Part shown: positions 44,712-54,717 of the stretch, one piece after another
Numbering within the stretch: position 1 is the first letter of the stretch
Layout: each line of letters begins with the position of its first letter
The notes under the pieces: generated by a model
The model's database searches: none
What the model was told of the DNA's origin: nothing
Seen by the model: only the letters and a program-made list of their open reading frames with translations
Source of the DNA: Clarkia xantiana subsp. parviflora
Taxonomy: Eukaryota; Streptophyta; Magnoliopsida; Myrtales; Onagraceae
NCBI GenBank assembly: GCA_036873135.1
Contig: JAPTYO010000001.1
Coordinates: 45,780,774-45,844,773 of the forward strand
DNA length: 64,000 nt
Reading direction: 5' to 3'
Position numbers and translations under genes: made by a program

Positions 44712-46580
44712 TTGAACAACGGCTTGACCTTTGTTTAACTCTATTATAAGATAGGGAATATGCGTGATTCGGGCCGTTCGCTCACCTTGAGTTTTGACCT
44801 ACCAAGGGTGGATGCGCGCGGCTCCGACGAATTCCTTGCCTTAGTTCTTGAGATGGTCGTGCTTGGTAACTGTATGAAGGATTAGTAGCACAACAGACTA
44901 CGAATAAAATGAAAAGTGTGATTATTTGGAGAATTAAGGTGCGAGCACGCATGAAATTTTTTCGAGCTCGTACGATGAGCTAATAAATACGGAACGTTCA
45001 TGATATGACTAAATACATCAAAATAAATCATGCAAGTCTTGAAAAAATATTTTTCATGTAGTGTGATAGTTTTTGGGAGCTCGTCGTCCGAGACGGTCGT
45101 CTTGACGGCGAGACGACGGTTTTGAGTGAATGAAATAGGGCCGAGTTTTGGAAAATCACATGCAACGGTCCTAATATGAAAAAATCATAAACTCAACGTT
45201 TTCAAAAAGTTGAGGGTGTTTGAAATGACTTAGTTGAAATTTATTCAAGTCATTTGATAGTTAAAAACCCAAACCATCAACAACTTCAAAAAAAATGAAT
45301 GGTAGGTAGGGATATACCTCCTTGATGTATGGTACTTACCATGTTGTGTAGTCCCTTCTCCTCCATGATAGTTTATAAAACTATCAACTTTTGAATTGGC
45401 TATGGTGATAGTTTTGGAGGAGCTAAGGTAGGGATTTTAGGAACTCACTCTAGGGTGCAAGGGAGACCACATTCCGGCCAGCCACCACCAGGAGCACCAC
45501 CGGCGACACCAGGGCGGCGCAGCGGCGGCGAGGCGGCGGCGGCAGCGGCGGGTCCGGCGGCTGCAGCGGGCGGCGGCTGCTCCTCTTCTTGGTTCGATTT
45601 TTGACTCGATTTGATCCGATTTCGAGTCCTTTTTGTCGAGCATCGATTGGTAACGTCCTCTACTCGCTTTTCTTGAGGTTGATTAGACCTATAGGGCTGC
45701 ACATTTGAACCTCAATAAGGTGCCTTGTAGGTGTTTGATAAAATGCATGAGTGAAGTTTTTGCTTGATTTTCAATATTTGCTTTTGGCTAAGCTTTAGGT
45801 GTAAATAGATAGAGTTAGGGATAAGAAACTCCCTTTGTGAAGTGGCTCTTAGGTTTCGATCAACCGAGGGGAAATCGCGGGGGTTCGAAATCGGAGTTTT
45901 TCGAGCGATAAGCTTGACCCCTTGTTTCTTGATATGGATAACTTGAAATGATGTTTCCTATTGTGATAAAGCCCCCTTGATTGTTTGTGAGTGGATTGCC
46001 ATGCCCCCGGAGCTTAGGTGAATGCTTGGTAGTTTGCCTTCGTTAGTGGCTTGGTTGACCCGAGTGTTTTTCGGGTTGTTCGGAGAGGGGTAAGTCCCTT
46101 CGTGGTGTGCAACGGGCTTGCTTGAGTGCATTTTAACTGGTTGTATGTGCCCCCGGAGCCTTGAGCCATTCTAAGGATGAAATTTGATCAAAAGGTGGTC
46201 GGATGGCATTTTGGTAATTATAACCAACTTTGTATGCCTTTGATTTTGTTCTCTTGAATTTGTTGCTATGTAGAGGGCTTGAATACCTGTGACACATTGC
46301 ACAAACATATGAAAATTTGGTTAGTAGGTGGCCTAGGCCTTTGATGAGCGTAAGGATTTTTGATTCCCGAGCGGGAGGGTCCCTAGCTGTTTGCATGCGG
46401 ACAGTCGGTCCGTTGGGTTTTATGTCCTTATAAAGGATTTTGATGAGTGTGGTTGATGTGTTGCTTTAGTTATTGATTGAGTTGGTGTATGGTTTTTGCA
46501 GGACTTAGTCGACTAGCTTGCAGGCGCCCGATTCTGATACTTAGGATATTCTCGGAAACTGTCATTCTCGAATCGCTGAC
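44712..46580. other. Non-coding 3' internal region of the Tat element
   Basis: No convincing frame. A GC-rich GGC/GCC-repeat segment at about 45475-45590 gives spurious Ala/Pro frames. The segment just before 46581, in the plus direction, would contain the promoter and leader of the antisense gene. An acceptor-like TTTTTGCAG at 46494-46502 suggests an untranslated first exon. Confidence 0.5.
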
Positions 46581-49037
46581 ATGAGTGAGTCTCCCGATTC
46601 CTTCCTTTGCACATATTACTTTTCTTGTGATGGTTTGGCGATAAGCGAGGACACCCCCCTTTTACTTCGACTCGATTTTCCCGGGACAGGTGTTAGCCAC
46701 GAAGCCATCGCGATGACTCAGACCTATCCTCCCAACCGCATTACGACGGAGGAGTTTGTGGAGAGCGTAGATAAGTCAGGGGTCTGTCCTATTTCTGAAG
46801 CATACTTCCCGTTTGACGTATGCAAAGAGGTCGAGGTTGGCTCAGTTACCGTCCCTCCTGCGGACTTAGATGTAGTGTACACTGGACAGATAGAGGAGGG
46901 TTTGCGTTTTCCTTACTGCAAGGATCTTGTCCGCTTGTGTCGTTATTTCCGTATCTCGCCCCTTAACCTCTCCCCTGCTGCTTTTCACGCGTGGACCTGT
47001 TTTCGCATTCAGTGTCAGAAGCACTCGTGGGCTTATTCCTTGATTCTCTTCCGGACCTTTTACCGTCTGGAGCGACGAGACAAATCTGGGTTGTCCACCT
47101 TCTGCAGTCGGTGGCCTTGCCTTTCCTCGTTCGATCTTGGGGGCGCCAAATGGAAACCGATCGGGCGGTTTGCCACCCCTTATCCTCGCTCGCAGGAATG
47201 GCAAAATCACTATTTCTTTGTGAGCGACGTCGGGACCAAGTGGGAGACGTGTCATGTTCTGGAGCGTGACCCTGTTCCTTCCTTGTCCGAGTATACCCCT
47301 CAGGATGAGAAGGCCTTTCGCGAGATCTTTCGCGACAATCAGGCGGGGGTTATAGTCCCTTTGACTCAGGGTTCTGAAGAGGAGTTGCTTGCCGCAGGCA
47401 TCATCGTTTCTTCTTCCCCGGGTGTCTTGGTATGCTTTCGAATTTTTATAACCTTGTTTTATGTTATCCTGTAGGTTGGTTTCTTAACAAGCAGCCGGCC
47501 TTGCAGACTGATGCTGCGCGGGGGCTCCCTGTTGCTGCTCCGGCCTCTGCTGACAGGTCTCGTCATGGGAGAGGAAAGGGACCTATGGGTAAAATACTTC
47601 TTCCTTCTTATCATTCTTGGCTGTATTCTGCTGCGCGAGGGCTCCCTGTAGTTCCAATATTTTCTTTTCCCTGTTTGTAGGTCGTATGCCTGCTGAGAGG
47701 GAGCGGGCGGAGCCCGTTACTGACTCTTCCCGGCGTCCTTCCACTAAAAGGACCGATGCTGCGGCGCGTGCCTCGGGCGATCCCAAGCGCTCGAGAGTTG
47801 AGGGGACGTCTGTTTTGCCTTCTCGTGATAAGAGGAAGCAAGTTGCTGAGCGCGTCCCTTCTGCCCCCGGTCCGAGGCATGGGACGGCGGACGAGGTCCT
47901 CCCAGGTTCACGTATGTCTTCGCGTGACAAGAGGAAACATGTTGGTGAGCGCGTCCCTCCTGTCGCTGAGCCGATGCATGCGATGGAAGGGGAGATTCTC
48001 CCTGTATCAGGTTTGTGAGATCTCTTTTTATGTACTTAGCGTGCTTTGCTTGTATGATTGCTTATGTTTGTGCTTTGCAGATATCCCTCCACTTCCTTCG
48101 CTTCGTCGAAGTGATCTTGTTCGTCGTTTTGAACGTGACGTTACAGATGGTGTGTGGGTGCCTTATTCGGGTACGCGCCTTCGCTTTCCTAAGGATGCGT
48201 CCTTGAGCATTCCTGAAGTTGGCGTTCGGGTGGTGCAGAGGTCTGTTCCTCCTGCTGATCGGAAGGAGTGCCCCCCGAATTCTGCTAGTGCGCGCGCCTT
48301 TGTGGAGGAGAACATCGGTGTCTTCGCTCCGGTGAATGTTTATTCCTCTTGAAGTTGATTCATTCATTGTTGCGCTTGTTTTGATGATTGGGCTATTTTT
48401 GGTGTAGGTTAATGCTGATATTGCCAACTTATCATCTTTTGTCATCGAGTTATCCGATGAGAAGGATCAGCTTTTGGAGAGTCATGAGGAGCTGGTTAAG
48501 GAGCAAGTCTCTTTGACTGAGGATGCGAAAGGCCATGCTGGTGAGCTTCTCATACTAACTGAAGCGCTCGCCTCGAGTCAGTCTCGTGTTGCCGAGATCC
48601 AAGATCAGCTGTCTGCTGTGAGAGGTCGGATGACCCTTCGCGAGGGTGTGCGAGCTGCCGAGTTGCAAAAGGCGAGGGAGGATGGCATATCGGAAGGCAA
48701 GGCCGGCGCTTTTAAGCGGTACCCTCAGAGTGAGCCTTTCCTTTCTGCCGTTCAGGCGAGTTACGGATCTTTGAAGAAGGAGTTTCTTGATGACTTCGTT
48801 CCCCTGATGCATCGTCTTGCCCCCCATTTTCCATTTGAGAAGTTGGATACTCATGGTGTGATTGGTTTGAGCGATTTGGGGGGGGCTTCCACTCTTCAAG
48901 TGGAGGATACCATTAGTGCGGATGGTGAGCCGATGTTTAGCTTTGAGCGGGATGCTGATATCTTTGGTGATACTCCTGCCTGTGATCCCTTTGCTACTGA
49001 TGACAGCGAGGTTGACGTGCGCCATCTCCTCGACTAG
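46581..49037 (+). CDS. Antisense accessory gene of the Tat element (Transposase_28/'gypsy-type transposon' family), 5 exons, ~713 aa
   Basis: Gene on the strand opposite to pol, located between integrase and the 3' LTR, as known for aORFs of Tat elements; its function is unknown. I infer exons 46581-47429, 47507-47588, 47681-48010, 48081-48331 and 48408-49037, all with GT-AG sites and an uninterrupted frame. The N-terminal domain (about residues 60-245) resembles the 'putative gypsy type transposon' family: GLRFPYCKDLVRLCRYFRIS, a Leu/Phe-rich RTFYRLERRDKSG stretch, and QEWQNHYFFV. The middle (about 285-425) is low-complexity, basic and repetitive, with RDKRKQVAERVP and RDKRKHVGERVP twice. 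The last part is a Glu/Lys-rich likely coiled coil (VIELSDEKDQLLESHEEL...), ending in an acidic tail. No stop or frameshift interrupts it. The gene probably carries its own promoter. Alternative acceptors for exon 2 exist but give poorer protein. Confidence 0.8.
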
Positions 49038-49245
49038 GTCGATATGGACTCTTTGTATGTTTGTTTCTTTGCATGCGTAGTATTTTGGCGAAGGACTTGT
49101 TTAGAGCCTGCCTGTCGTTTTGGTGTTTGATTTTGCTATCGTAGACCTGTTTGGTTTTATATATATATGCTTGTCATGAATGCGTTAGGTAGATGTGATA
49201 TCTGAATATCTCCTTGTTATTTTAGTTATGATACAGGATAGTAAA
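49038..49245. other. 3' flank of the antisense gene
   Basis: Non-coding sequence with a short TA run at about 49159-49167; part of the Tat element interior. Confidence 0.4.
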
Positions 49246-49622
49246 GTGCGGGTAGATTAATACGTCCGACCTTTGCGTTTGTTTGTGAGGGAGGATTCCC
49301 AATGATCCGTTTATCCCTCTATTTTTGCAAGGATGTGAATAGATTAGTACGTTCACATCCTTGTAATATAGCGAAGTGTGGATAGATTAGTACGTCCGAC
49401 ACTTGCATTTGTTTGCGAGGGAGGATTCCCAATGATCCGTTTATCCCCCGATTTTTGCAAGGATGTGAATAGATTAGTACGTTCACATCCTTGTAATATA
49501 GCGAAGTGTGGATAGATTAGTACGTCCGACACTTGCATTTGTTTGCGAGGGAGGATTCCCAATGATCCGTTTATTCCCCGACTTTTGCAAGGATGTGAAT
49601 AGATTGGTACGTTCACATCCTT
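49246..49622 (+). repeat. Tandem repeat in the Tat element, ~121-bp unit x 3
   Basis: Three units share GATAGATTAGTACGTCCGAC, GAGGGAGGATTCCCAATGAT and GGATGTGAATAGATTAGTAC blocks. Units 2 and 3 are nearly identical and unit 1 is slightly diverged. Tandem repeats in this pol-to-3'-LTR zone are typical of Tat/Ogre elements, where they can seed satellites. Confidence 0.92.
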
Positions 49623-49887
49623 GATGAGGATACTTCAACTCCTTGAATGCGTCGAGCGTCCTTTGTTTTGGTGTGAAGTGATGAGTCTTGTATTAGTTGG
49701 CATGTCGTCATTGTTGTTGTTTTGATGCCTTGGTTGTAAGCTTAGGCGTTGTATGTGAGTTAATAGTGTGCCTACAAGAGATGAAATTTGTTAGACATAA
49801 CTTCGTTTGATGCGTAAGTATGGAGTTACATATCTCCTTCTTTTGAAGTACTGAATACTAAAGAGCTTGATGCGACAGCCTTTAGTT

Positions 49888-52800
49888 TTATGGGTGGAAC
49901 TTCTTCAGGTGCCCCCCACTGAAAGTGTTGGGCAATTCGTTCCCGTCCATATCTTGGATGCGGTAAGCGTTAATGTACGGAACCGCAACTATTTTGTAAG
50001 GGCCTTCCCATTTGGGGGACATCTTGTTGATCTGGTCCAAATGTGAGAATTCGTTTCTTCTCCAGACCATTTCTCCCACATGGAATTGTCGCGCCTTGAC
50101 CTTTCTGTTGTAGTATCTGGATGTGGCTAAGCGCATCTTTGCTTGAACTTGTTCTGATTTCCATCTCCGTTCGTCTGCTAATTGAAGGTCAAGGCGTCTT
50201 TGTTCCTCATTGGCTTGGGGGTTAAAATGCGTCGTTCTGTACGAAGAGACGGCGATTTCGACAGGTGCTACTGCCTCGGTTCCGTAGACCAGGCTAAAGG
50301 GTGTTTCACCTGTTGACTCTTTGGGAGTTGTGCGCACAGCCCATAAAACACTGCTTAACTGGTCAACCCAACCTCCTTTTAGAGCATGAACTCTCTTTTT
50401 TAGTCCATCCAGGACTATCTTGTTTGCCGATTCAACCTGGCCGTTTGTCTGTGCGTGGTGCACTGATGCAAAACGGTGGTCTATCTTGAGACGTTTGCAG
50501 AAATTTTGCATATTTCCACTTCTGAATTGGGCACCATTGTCGCTAATGAGTATCTTCGGGACACCATAGCGAGCCACTATGTAGTTTCGGATAAAGTCCA
50601 TGATTTGTGTGTCTGTAATGCGTGCTAGTGGCTTAGCCTCAATCCATTTTGAGAAGTAGTCGATTGCGACGACTATGAATTTTGCTTGGCCCTTTGACTT
50701 TGGGAGTGGGCCGATCAAGTCGATACCCCATTGTGCGAATGGCCATGCGCTTGCAATTGGGCTTAATTCTGCTGCTGGAGCTATGATGTTCCTTGAATAT
50801 AGCTGGCATGCTTCGCATTCTGCCACCATGCTTGTTGCTTGAACTCTCATTGTTGGCCAATAGTAGCCTAAGTTCAATGCTTTGCGGATCAACGCGCGAG
50901 CTCCTTCGTGTGAGGCAGCCATTCCTCCATGGAGTTCCTCTAGTACCGTTGTTCCTTCTGTGCTTGTGATGCACTTTAGGTAGGGTGTAGAATAACCCTT
51001 TCTGTAGAGCTGCCCTTCGATCAAGGCGTAGTTTATGGCTACCCTTTCGATCTTGTTTGCTTGAGTCTTGTCTCGTGGTAGGATCCCTCCAGCGAGGTAT
51101 GCTTGGATTGGTGTCTTCCAAGTTTCTTCTTCGTCAATGGCCATTACCTCCAATTGGTCTATGACGGATATTATCCTGTTTTCCGCAAAGTGTGTCTTTT
51201 TGTCTTGTTCATTGCTTTGGGCATACTTGCTTAGGGCATCGGCCTCCTGGTTTTCTTCTCGTGGGACGGAAGTTATGTCGAAAGTTTTAAAACTTTCTAC
51301 CAACTCTTTTGCTTGTGCCAAGTATCTCTGCATGTTTTCGGACTTTGCAGTGTATTCCCCTTTGACCTGGTTGACGACCAGTTGTGAGTCACACTTTACT
51401 CGCAAGTGTTCCACTCCAACACCTTTGGCTATCCTGAGGCCTGTTATGAGGGCTTCATATTCTGCCTCATTGTTTGTCGCTCTGAATGTTAAGTTCAAAG
51501 CGTACTTCAAGGGGTCCGAGCCGTCGGGTGGGATTAGTAGTAATCCTGCCCCCGCGCCTCCGGTGTTGGATGATCCGTCCGTGTACATTTCCCAAACTTC
51601 TGCGAGTGGGACATCTGTCTGGACTTCATCTTGTGGCTCGGGCTCTATCCCTGTGAATTCTGCTATGAAGTCTGCCAAGGCCTGCCCTTTGATGGCTGTT
51701 CGCGGAGCGAAATGAATGCGGAATTCACTTAGCTCTACAGACCACTTTGTCAATCTTCCTGACATGTTTGGTTTTGCAAGGATGTGCTTCAGAGGCTGGT
51801 CTGTCAGGACCGTTATTTCATGCGCGTGGAAGTAAGGCCTTAGCTTGCGCGCGGCTATCACGAGTGCGTACAAGTGTTTCTCGATTGGTACGTAATTGAC
51901 TTCATACTTGGCCAGTGTTTTGCTTACGTAATAAACTGGGAGTTGGGCTCCTCCTTTTTCCTTTATTAGCACAGAGCTGACCGCCGTGTTACTAGTTGAT
52001 ATGTAGAGAAAGAGAAGTTCCCCTTGAAGTGGCTTTGCTAGTCTTGGGAGCGTCTTCAAGTGTTGTTTGAGTTGTTGGAATGCTTCTTCACAAGCATTTG
52101 TCCATTCAAACTTCTTGTTTGCGCGTAACACTTCGAAGAAAGGGAGGGCTCTGTCTCCAATTTTGGCTAGGAATCTGTTCAGGGCTGCGAGGCGCCCGTT
52201 GAGTTGTTGTACTTCTTTGTGCTTTGTTGGAGAGGCCATTTCTTCAATTGCCTTCACTTTCTCAGGGTTTGCTTCAATGCCCCTTTCGCTCACCATAAAT
52301 CCAAGGATTTTGCCTGACCGCACCCCGAAAGCGCATTTTGCGGGGTTTAGTCTTATTTGATACTTTCGCATTCTCTCGAAGATTATGCGTAAGTCCTCTG
52401 CGTGATTCTTTCTTTTCTTGGATTTTACGACCATGTCATCCACGTACGCCTCCATTTTGTCGCCAATCAAATCTCCGAAAATGAGATTGACCATCCTTTG
52501 GTATGTTGCCCCCGCATTGATTAGCCCGAAAGGCATAACTTTGTAGTTATAGATTTCGCTGTCAGCGTAGAATGCCGTATGTGGGGCGTCTTGCCAAAAC
52601 ATCGGGATTTGGTTGTATCCTGTGTATGCATCCATAACTGTCATCAGTTCATGGCCCGCAGTTGCATCTACCAATTGATCAATTCGTGGAAGCGGGTATG
52701 AATCTTTTGGGCATGCATTGTTGAGGTCTCTGTAGTCGATGCACATTCTTGACTTGCCATTTGGCTTAGGCACAACTACAGGGTTGGCCACCCAAGTTTG

Positions 52801-53754
52801 ATACTTGGATTCTTCAATGAAGCCTGCATCGAGCAGTCTGCTAACTTCCTCGCGAATGGCCAACTTCTTGTCCCCGCCTATCGCCCTTAGCTTTTGTTTC
52901 ACCACTCGAGCATCTTTGTTGATGTTGAGTTTATGGCAAATGACATCTGGGCTTATTCCTGGCATGTCCTTTGGGGACCATGCGAATAAGTCCTTGTATT
53001 CTGCTAGGAGCGCTGTGACTTCAATCATTTCGTCTTCTGATAATGATGCTCCTACGCGCACCATTCTTTCTGGTTCATCGATTTTGAATTCGCGGAGTTT
53101 GTCCATCGCAGTAGGCCTCCCGTAGTCATCTCTTGGGTCTTCGTCGATGGTGGGTATTACTGGCATGTTTCCCACTTGGTTTTGTTGTAGCGCGACATTG
53201 TGGCATTCTCTTGCTACTTGTTGGCTTCCTCTAACTTCTCCCACACCTGCAATGGTTGGGAACTTGATCTTTAGGTGGGCCGTTGAAGGTACCATTCTCC
53301 ATTCGTTCATCGTTGCATATCCGAGAATACCATTGTAGGCGTTTAATTTTTCGACAACTATGAAAAGTATGTCGATGTTCAGACGTCTTTCTCCTTCGCC
53401 CAAGGTTACTGGAAGGGTAATGGTGCCCAGCGGGTAGCTGGCATCTCCCATGAATCCCACTAGAGGTGAGTTCATTGTTTGTATGGCCTTCTTTCTTCCG
53501 AGTGCTAAGACAATGTCTTTTGTTAGCACGTTTGGGGCGGAGCCTCCATCTACGAGAATTCGCTTTATTTCCATGTCGTCAATAGTCATTTGGATGACTA
53601 AGGCGTCGTTGTGGGGGAACGTTATGTGTTCTTTGTCTTTGGCTGAGAAACCAATGACGTCTTCCATGATTGTGTCCTCCCTGTCTGGCTCCTGTGGTTT
53701 TTCACTCTCTCCGGCGGCGTACCTCTCCCTTGCGTAAGAGGTTTCGCCCCCCAC
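49888..53754 (-). CDS. Tat-lineage Gypsy polyprotein: protease-RT-RNaseH-aRNaseH-integrase, no gag
   Basis: Uninterrupted 1288-codon pol frame. A protease with LVDGGS lies near residue 66 (DGGS replaces the common DTG/DSG, as in Tat elements). The reverse transcriptase holds CIDYRDLNNACPKDSYPLPR near 350 and YVDDM near 437. A retroviral-type RNase H spans about 585-690. A second, archaeal-type RNase H starts YTDGSS near 723. The integrase has an HHCC finger near 950-990 and a D-D-35-E triad at about 1011, 1070 and 1106. The frame starts without an ATG, at a GTG inside the PBS/leader, and runs straight from the PBS into the protease linker; the first ATG is near codon 30. Gag, which normally occupies this region, has been removed. 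Expression would need a fused or different start, or gag from another copy. Confidence 0.93.
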   Translation of the reverse strand: MGGETSYARERYAAGESEKPQEPDREDTIMEDVIGFSAKDKEHITFPHNDALVIQMTIDDMEIKRILVDGGSAPNVLTKDIVLALGRKKAIQTMNSPLVGFMGDASYPLGTITLPVTLGEGERRLNIDILFIVVEKLNAYNGILGYATMNEWRMVPSTAHLKIKFPTIAGVGEVRGSQQVARECHNVALQQNQVGNMPVIPTIDEDPRDDYGRPTAMDKLREFKIDEPERMVRVGASLSEDEMIEVTALLAEYKDLFAWSPKDMPGISPDVICHKLNINKDARVVKQKLRAIGGDKKLAIREEVSRLLDAGFIEESKYQTWVANPVVVPKPNGKSRMCIDYRDLNNACPKDSYPLPRIDQLVDATAGHELMTVMDAYTGYNQIPMFWQDAPHTAFYADSEIYNYKVMPFGLINAGATYQRMVNLIFGDLIGDKMEAYVDDMVVKSKKRKNHAEDLRIIFERMRKYQIRLNPAKCAFGVRSGKILGFMVSERGIEANPEKVKAIEEMASPTKHKEVQQLNGRLAALNRFLAKIGDRALPFFEVLRANKKFEWTNACEEAFQQLKQHLKTLPRLAKPLQGELLFLYISTSNTAVSSVLIKEKGGAQLPVYYVSKTLAKYEVNYVPIEKHLYALVIAARKLRPYFHAHEITVLTDQPLKHILAKPNMSGRLTKWSVELSEFRIHFAPRTAIKGQALADFIAEFTGIEPEPQDEVQTDVPLAEVWEMYTDGSSNTGGAGAGLLLIPPDGSDPLKYALNLTFRATNNEAEYEALITGLRIAKGVGVEHLRVKCDSQLVVNQVKGEYTAKSENMQRYLAQAKELVESFKTFDITSVPREENQEADALSKYAQSNEQDKKTHFAENRIISVIDQLEVMAIDEEETWKTPIQAYLAGGILPRDKTQANKIERVAINYALIEGQLYRKGYSTPYLKCITSTEGTTVLEELHGGMAASHEGARALIRKALNLGYYWPTMRVQATSMVAECEACQLYSRNIIAPAAELSPIASAWPFAQWGIDLIGPLPKSKGQAKFIVVAIDYFSKWIEAKPLARITDTQIMDFIRNYIVARYGVPKILISDNGAQFRSGNMQNFCKRLKIDHRFASVHHAQTNGQVESANKIVLDGLKKRVHALKGGWVDQLSSVLWAVRTTPKESTGETPFSLVYGTEAVAPVEIAVSSYRTTHFNPQANEEQRRLDLQLADERRWKSEQVQAKMRLATSRYYNRKVKARQFHVGEMVWRRNEFSHLDQINKMSPKWEGPYKIVAVPYINAYRIQDMDGNELPNTFSGGHLKKFHP

Positions 53755-53766
53755 AGACGGCGCCAG
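53749..53766 (-). other. Primer binding site of the Tat element
   Basis: On the minus strand TGGCGCCGTCTGTGGGG follows the 5' LTR after one nucleotide. It is the common plant Gypsy PBS type starting TGGCGCCG. The exact tRNA is not assigned. Confidence 0.8.
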
Positions 53767-54568
53767 TGTTTCGACCGAGTTATTGCGGGTTGTCCGCCGG
53801 ATAACTTGTCGAGGTCTTCTAGTTGGATGTGGGCTAAATCCGCCTTCTAGTGTTGTGCGCGGGCTTTAGCTTTGTCTTCCGAGTGAGGGCAAGTCTCTCT
53901 GGGTCTCTAGCAGGACGTCCGTCGGCACCTGCAAAGGAGCGTTACCAAGCAGTCCCTGTGGAGAGGGGGGGGTGCTTGGCGTGCTCACTCCGACGTTCAA
54001 CATCAGTAGTTTTTCTAGAGAGAGAAAGAGAGGGTTTTTAGAGAGAAGTCAGAGCTTTTTCCCGAGCTTGCCCAAAGTGATTTTGGAATGAATTGAATTG
54101 ACTTGAAAATGTTCACCCCCAAGGTGGCTATTTATAGGCAACCTTGCACGGGTAAGCTTCGGGAAAAGGAGTTCTGACGTGCGTCTCAGGCGGCTGTCAT
54201 GAACGGGACGCGCGCGCCTCTAAGACAAAGGTCTCGGATACACAGGAGTTAGTGTAAAAATCGGGTCTCCGTATGCGTCTGAGGTAAAATGGGGGGTGTG
54301 CGCGACACCCCCCGGGTGTGGGACTTACCCGGAATTCTGGGTAAGCCTAGGCCTACCCGGAATTCCGGGTAAGCTTAGCTTACCTGGAAATTCCGGGTAA
54401 GCTGGGGGCTTACCCGGAATTTCCGGGTAAGCCCCCCGGGGCGCCGGGCAAGTTTGCGACTTGCCCGGTTTACCCCGGTTAGCTCGAAATTGGGTATCCC
54501 GAAGGGCCTCGTGCGAATATGAGGTCCGAATAATTAAAACCGAGCCCGGATCACGCGTATGTCCATCA
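53767..54568 (-). repeat. 5' LTR of the Tat element (802 bp)
   Basis: Matches 43677-44698 with one clear base difference (GGATACAC against GGACACAC), one G-run difference, a ~50-bp deletion and only four palindromic units (about 54325-54435). Confidence 0.93.
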
Positions 54569-54717
54569 GTTCTATTTAGTTCAACGATTTGGACTTCACA
54601 TGTACCTAAAAGTCACAAAAATTATCTCGGGTATCAATATGTCAACGCGTGTTATCTCAGGTACATGTTTGATTTTAAACCCTAAAATATGTCGTTAATA
54701 GGTTTTTGGTATAACTT
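54569..54717 (+). repeat. Repeat R3, right part
   Basis: Resumes R3 exactly after the target duplication GTTCT. With 42859-43676 it makes a 962-bp repeat. Confidence 0.88.

Larger units (their letters stand above)
43677..54568 (-). mobile_element. Tat-lineage Ty3/Gypsy LTR retrotransposon, 10.9 kb, gag-less, with spliced antisense gene
   Basis: Complete element in minus orientation. The 5' LTR is 54568-53767 and the PBS follows. Then come pol (53754-49888), a tandem-repeat zone, an antisense gene (46581-49037, plus strand), the purine tract and the 3' LTR (44698-43677). A 5-bp target duplication GTTCT is at 43672-43676 and 54569-54573. Dual RNase H domains and an antisense gene downstream of integrase are hallmarks of the Tat clade (Retand/Grande/Ogre relatives). 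The pol frame is intact and the LTRs show one clear substitution outside repeats, so insertion is very recent. The gag region is absent between PBS and protease, so the copy cannot be autonomous. Confidence 0.94.

Noticed and set aside
45437..45702. Ala/Pro-rich minus-strand frames in the Tat interior
   Set aside because: Arise from a GGC/GCC repeat; low complexity, no domain.
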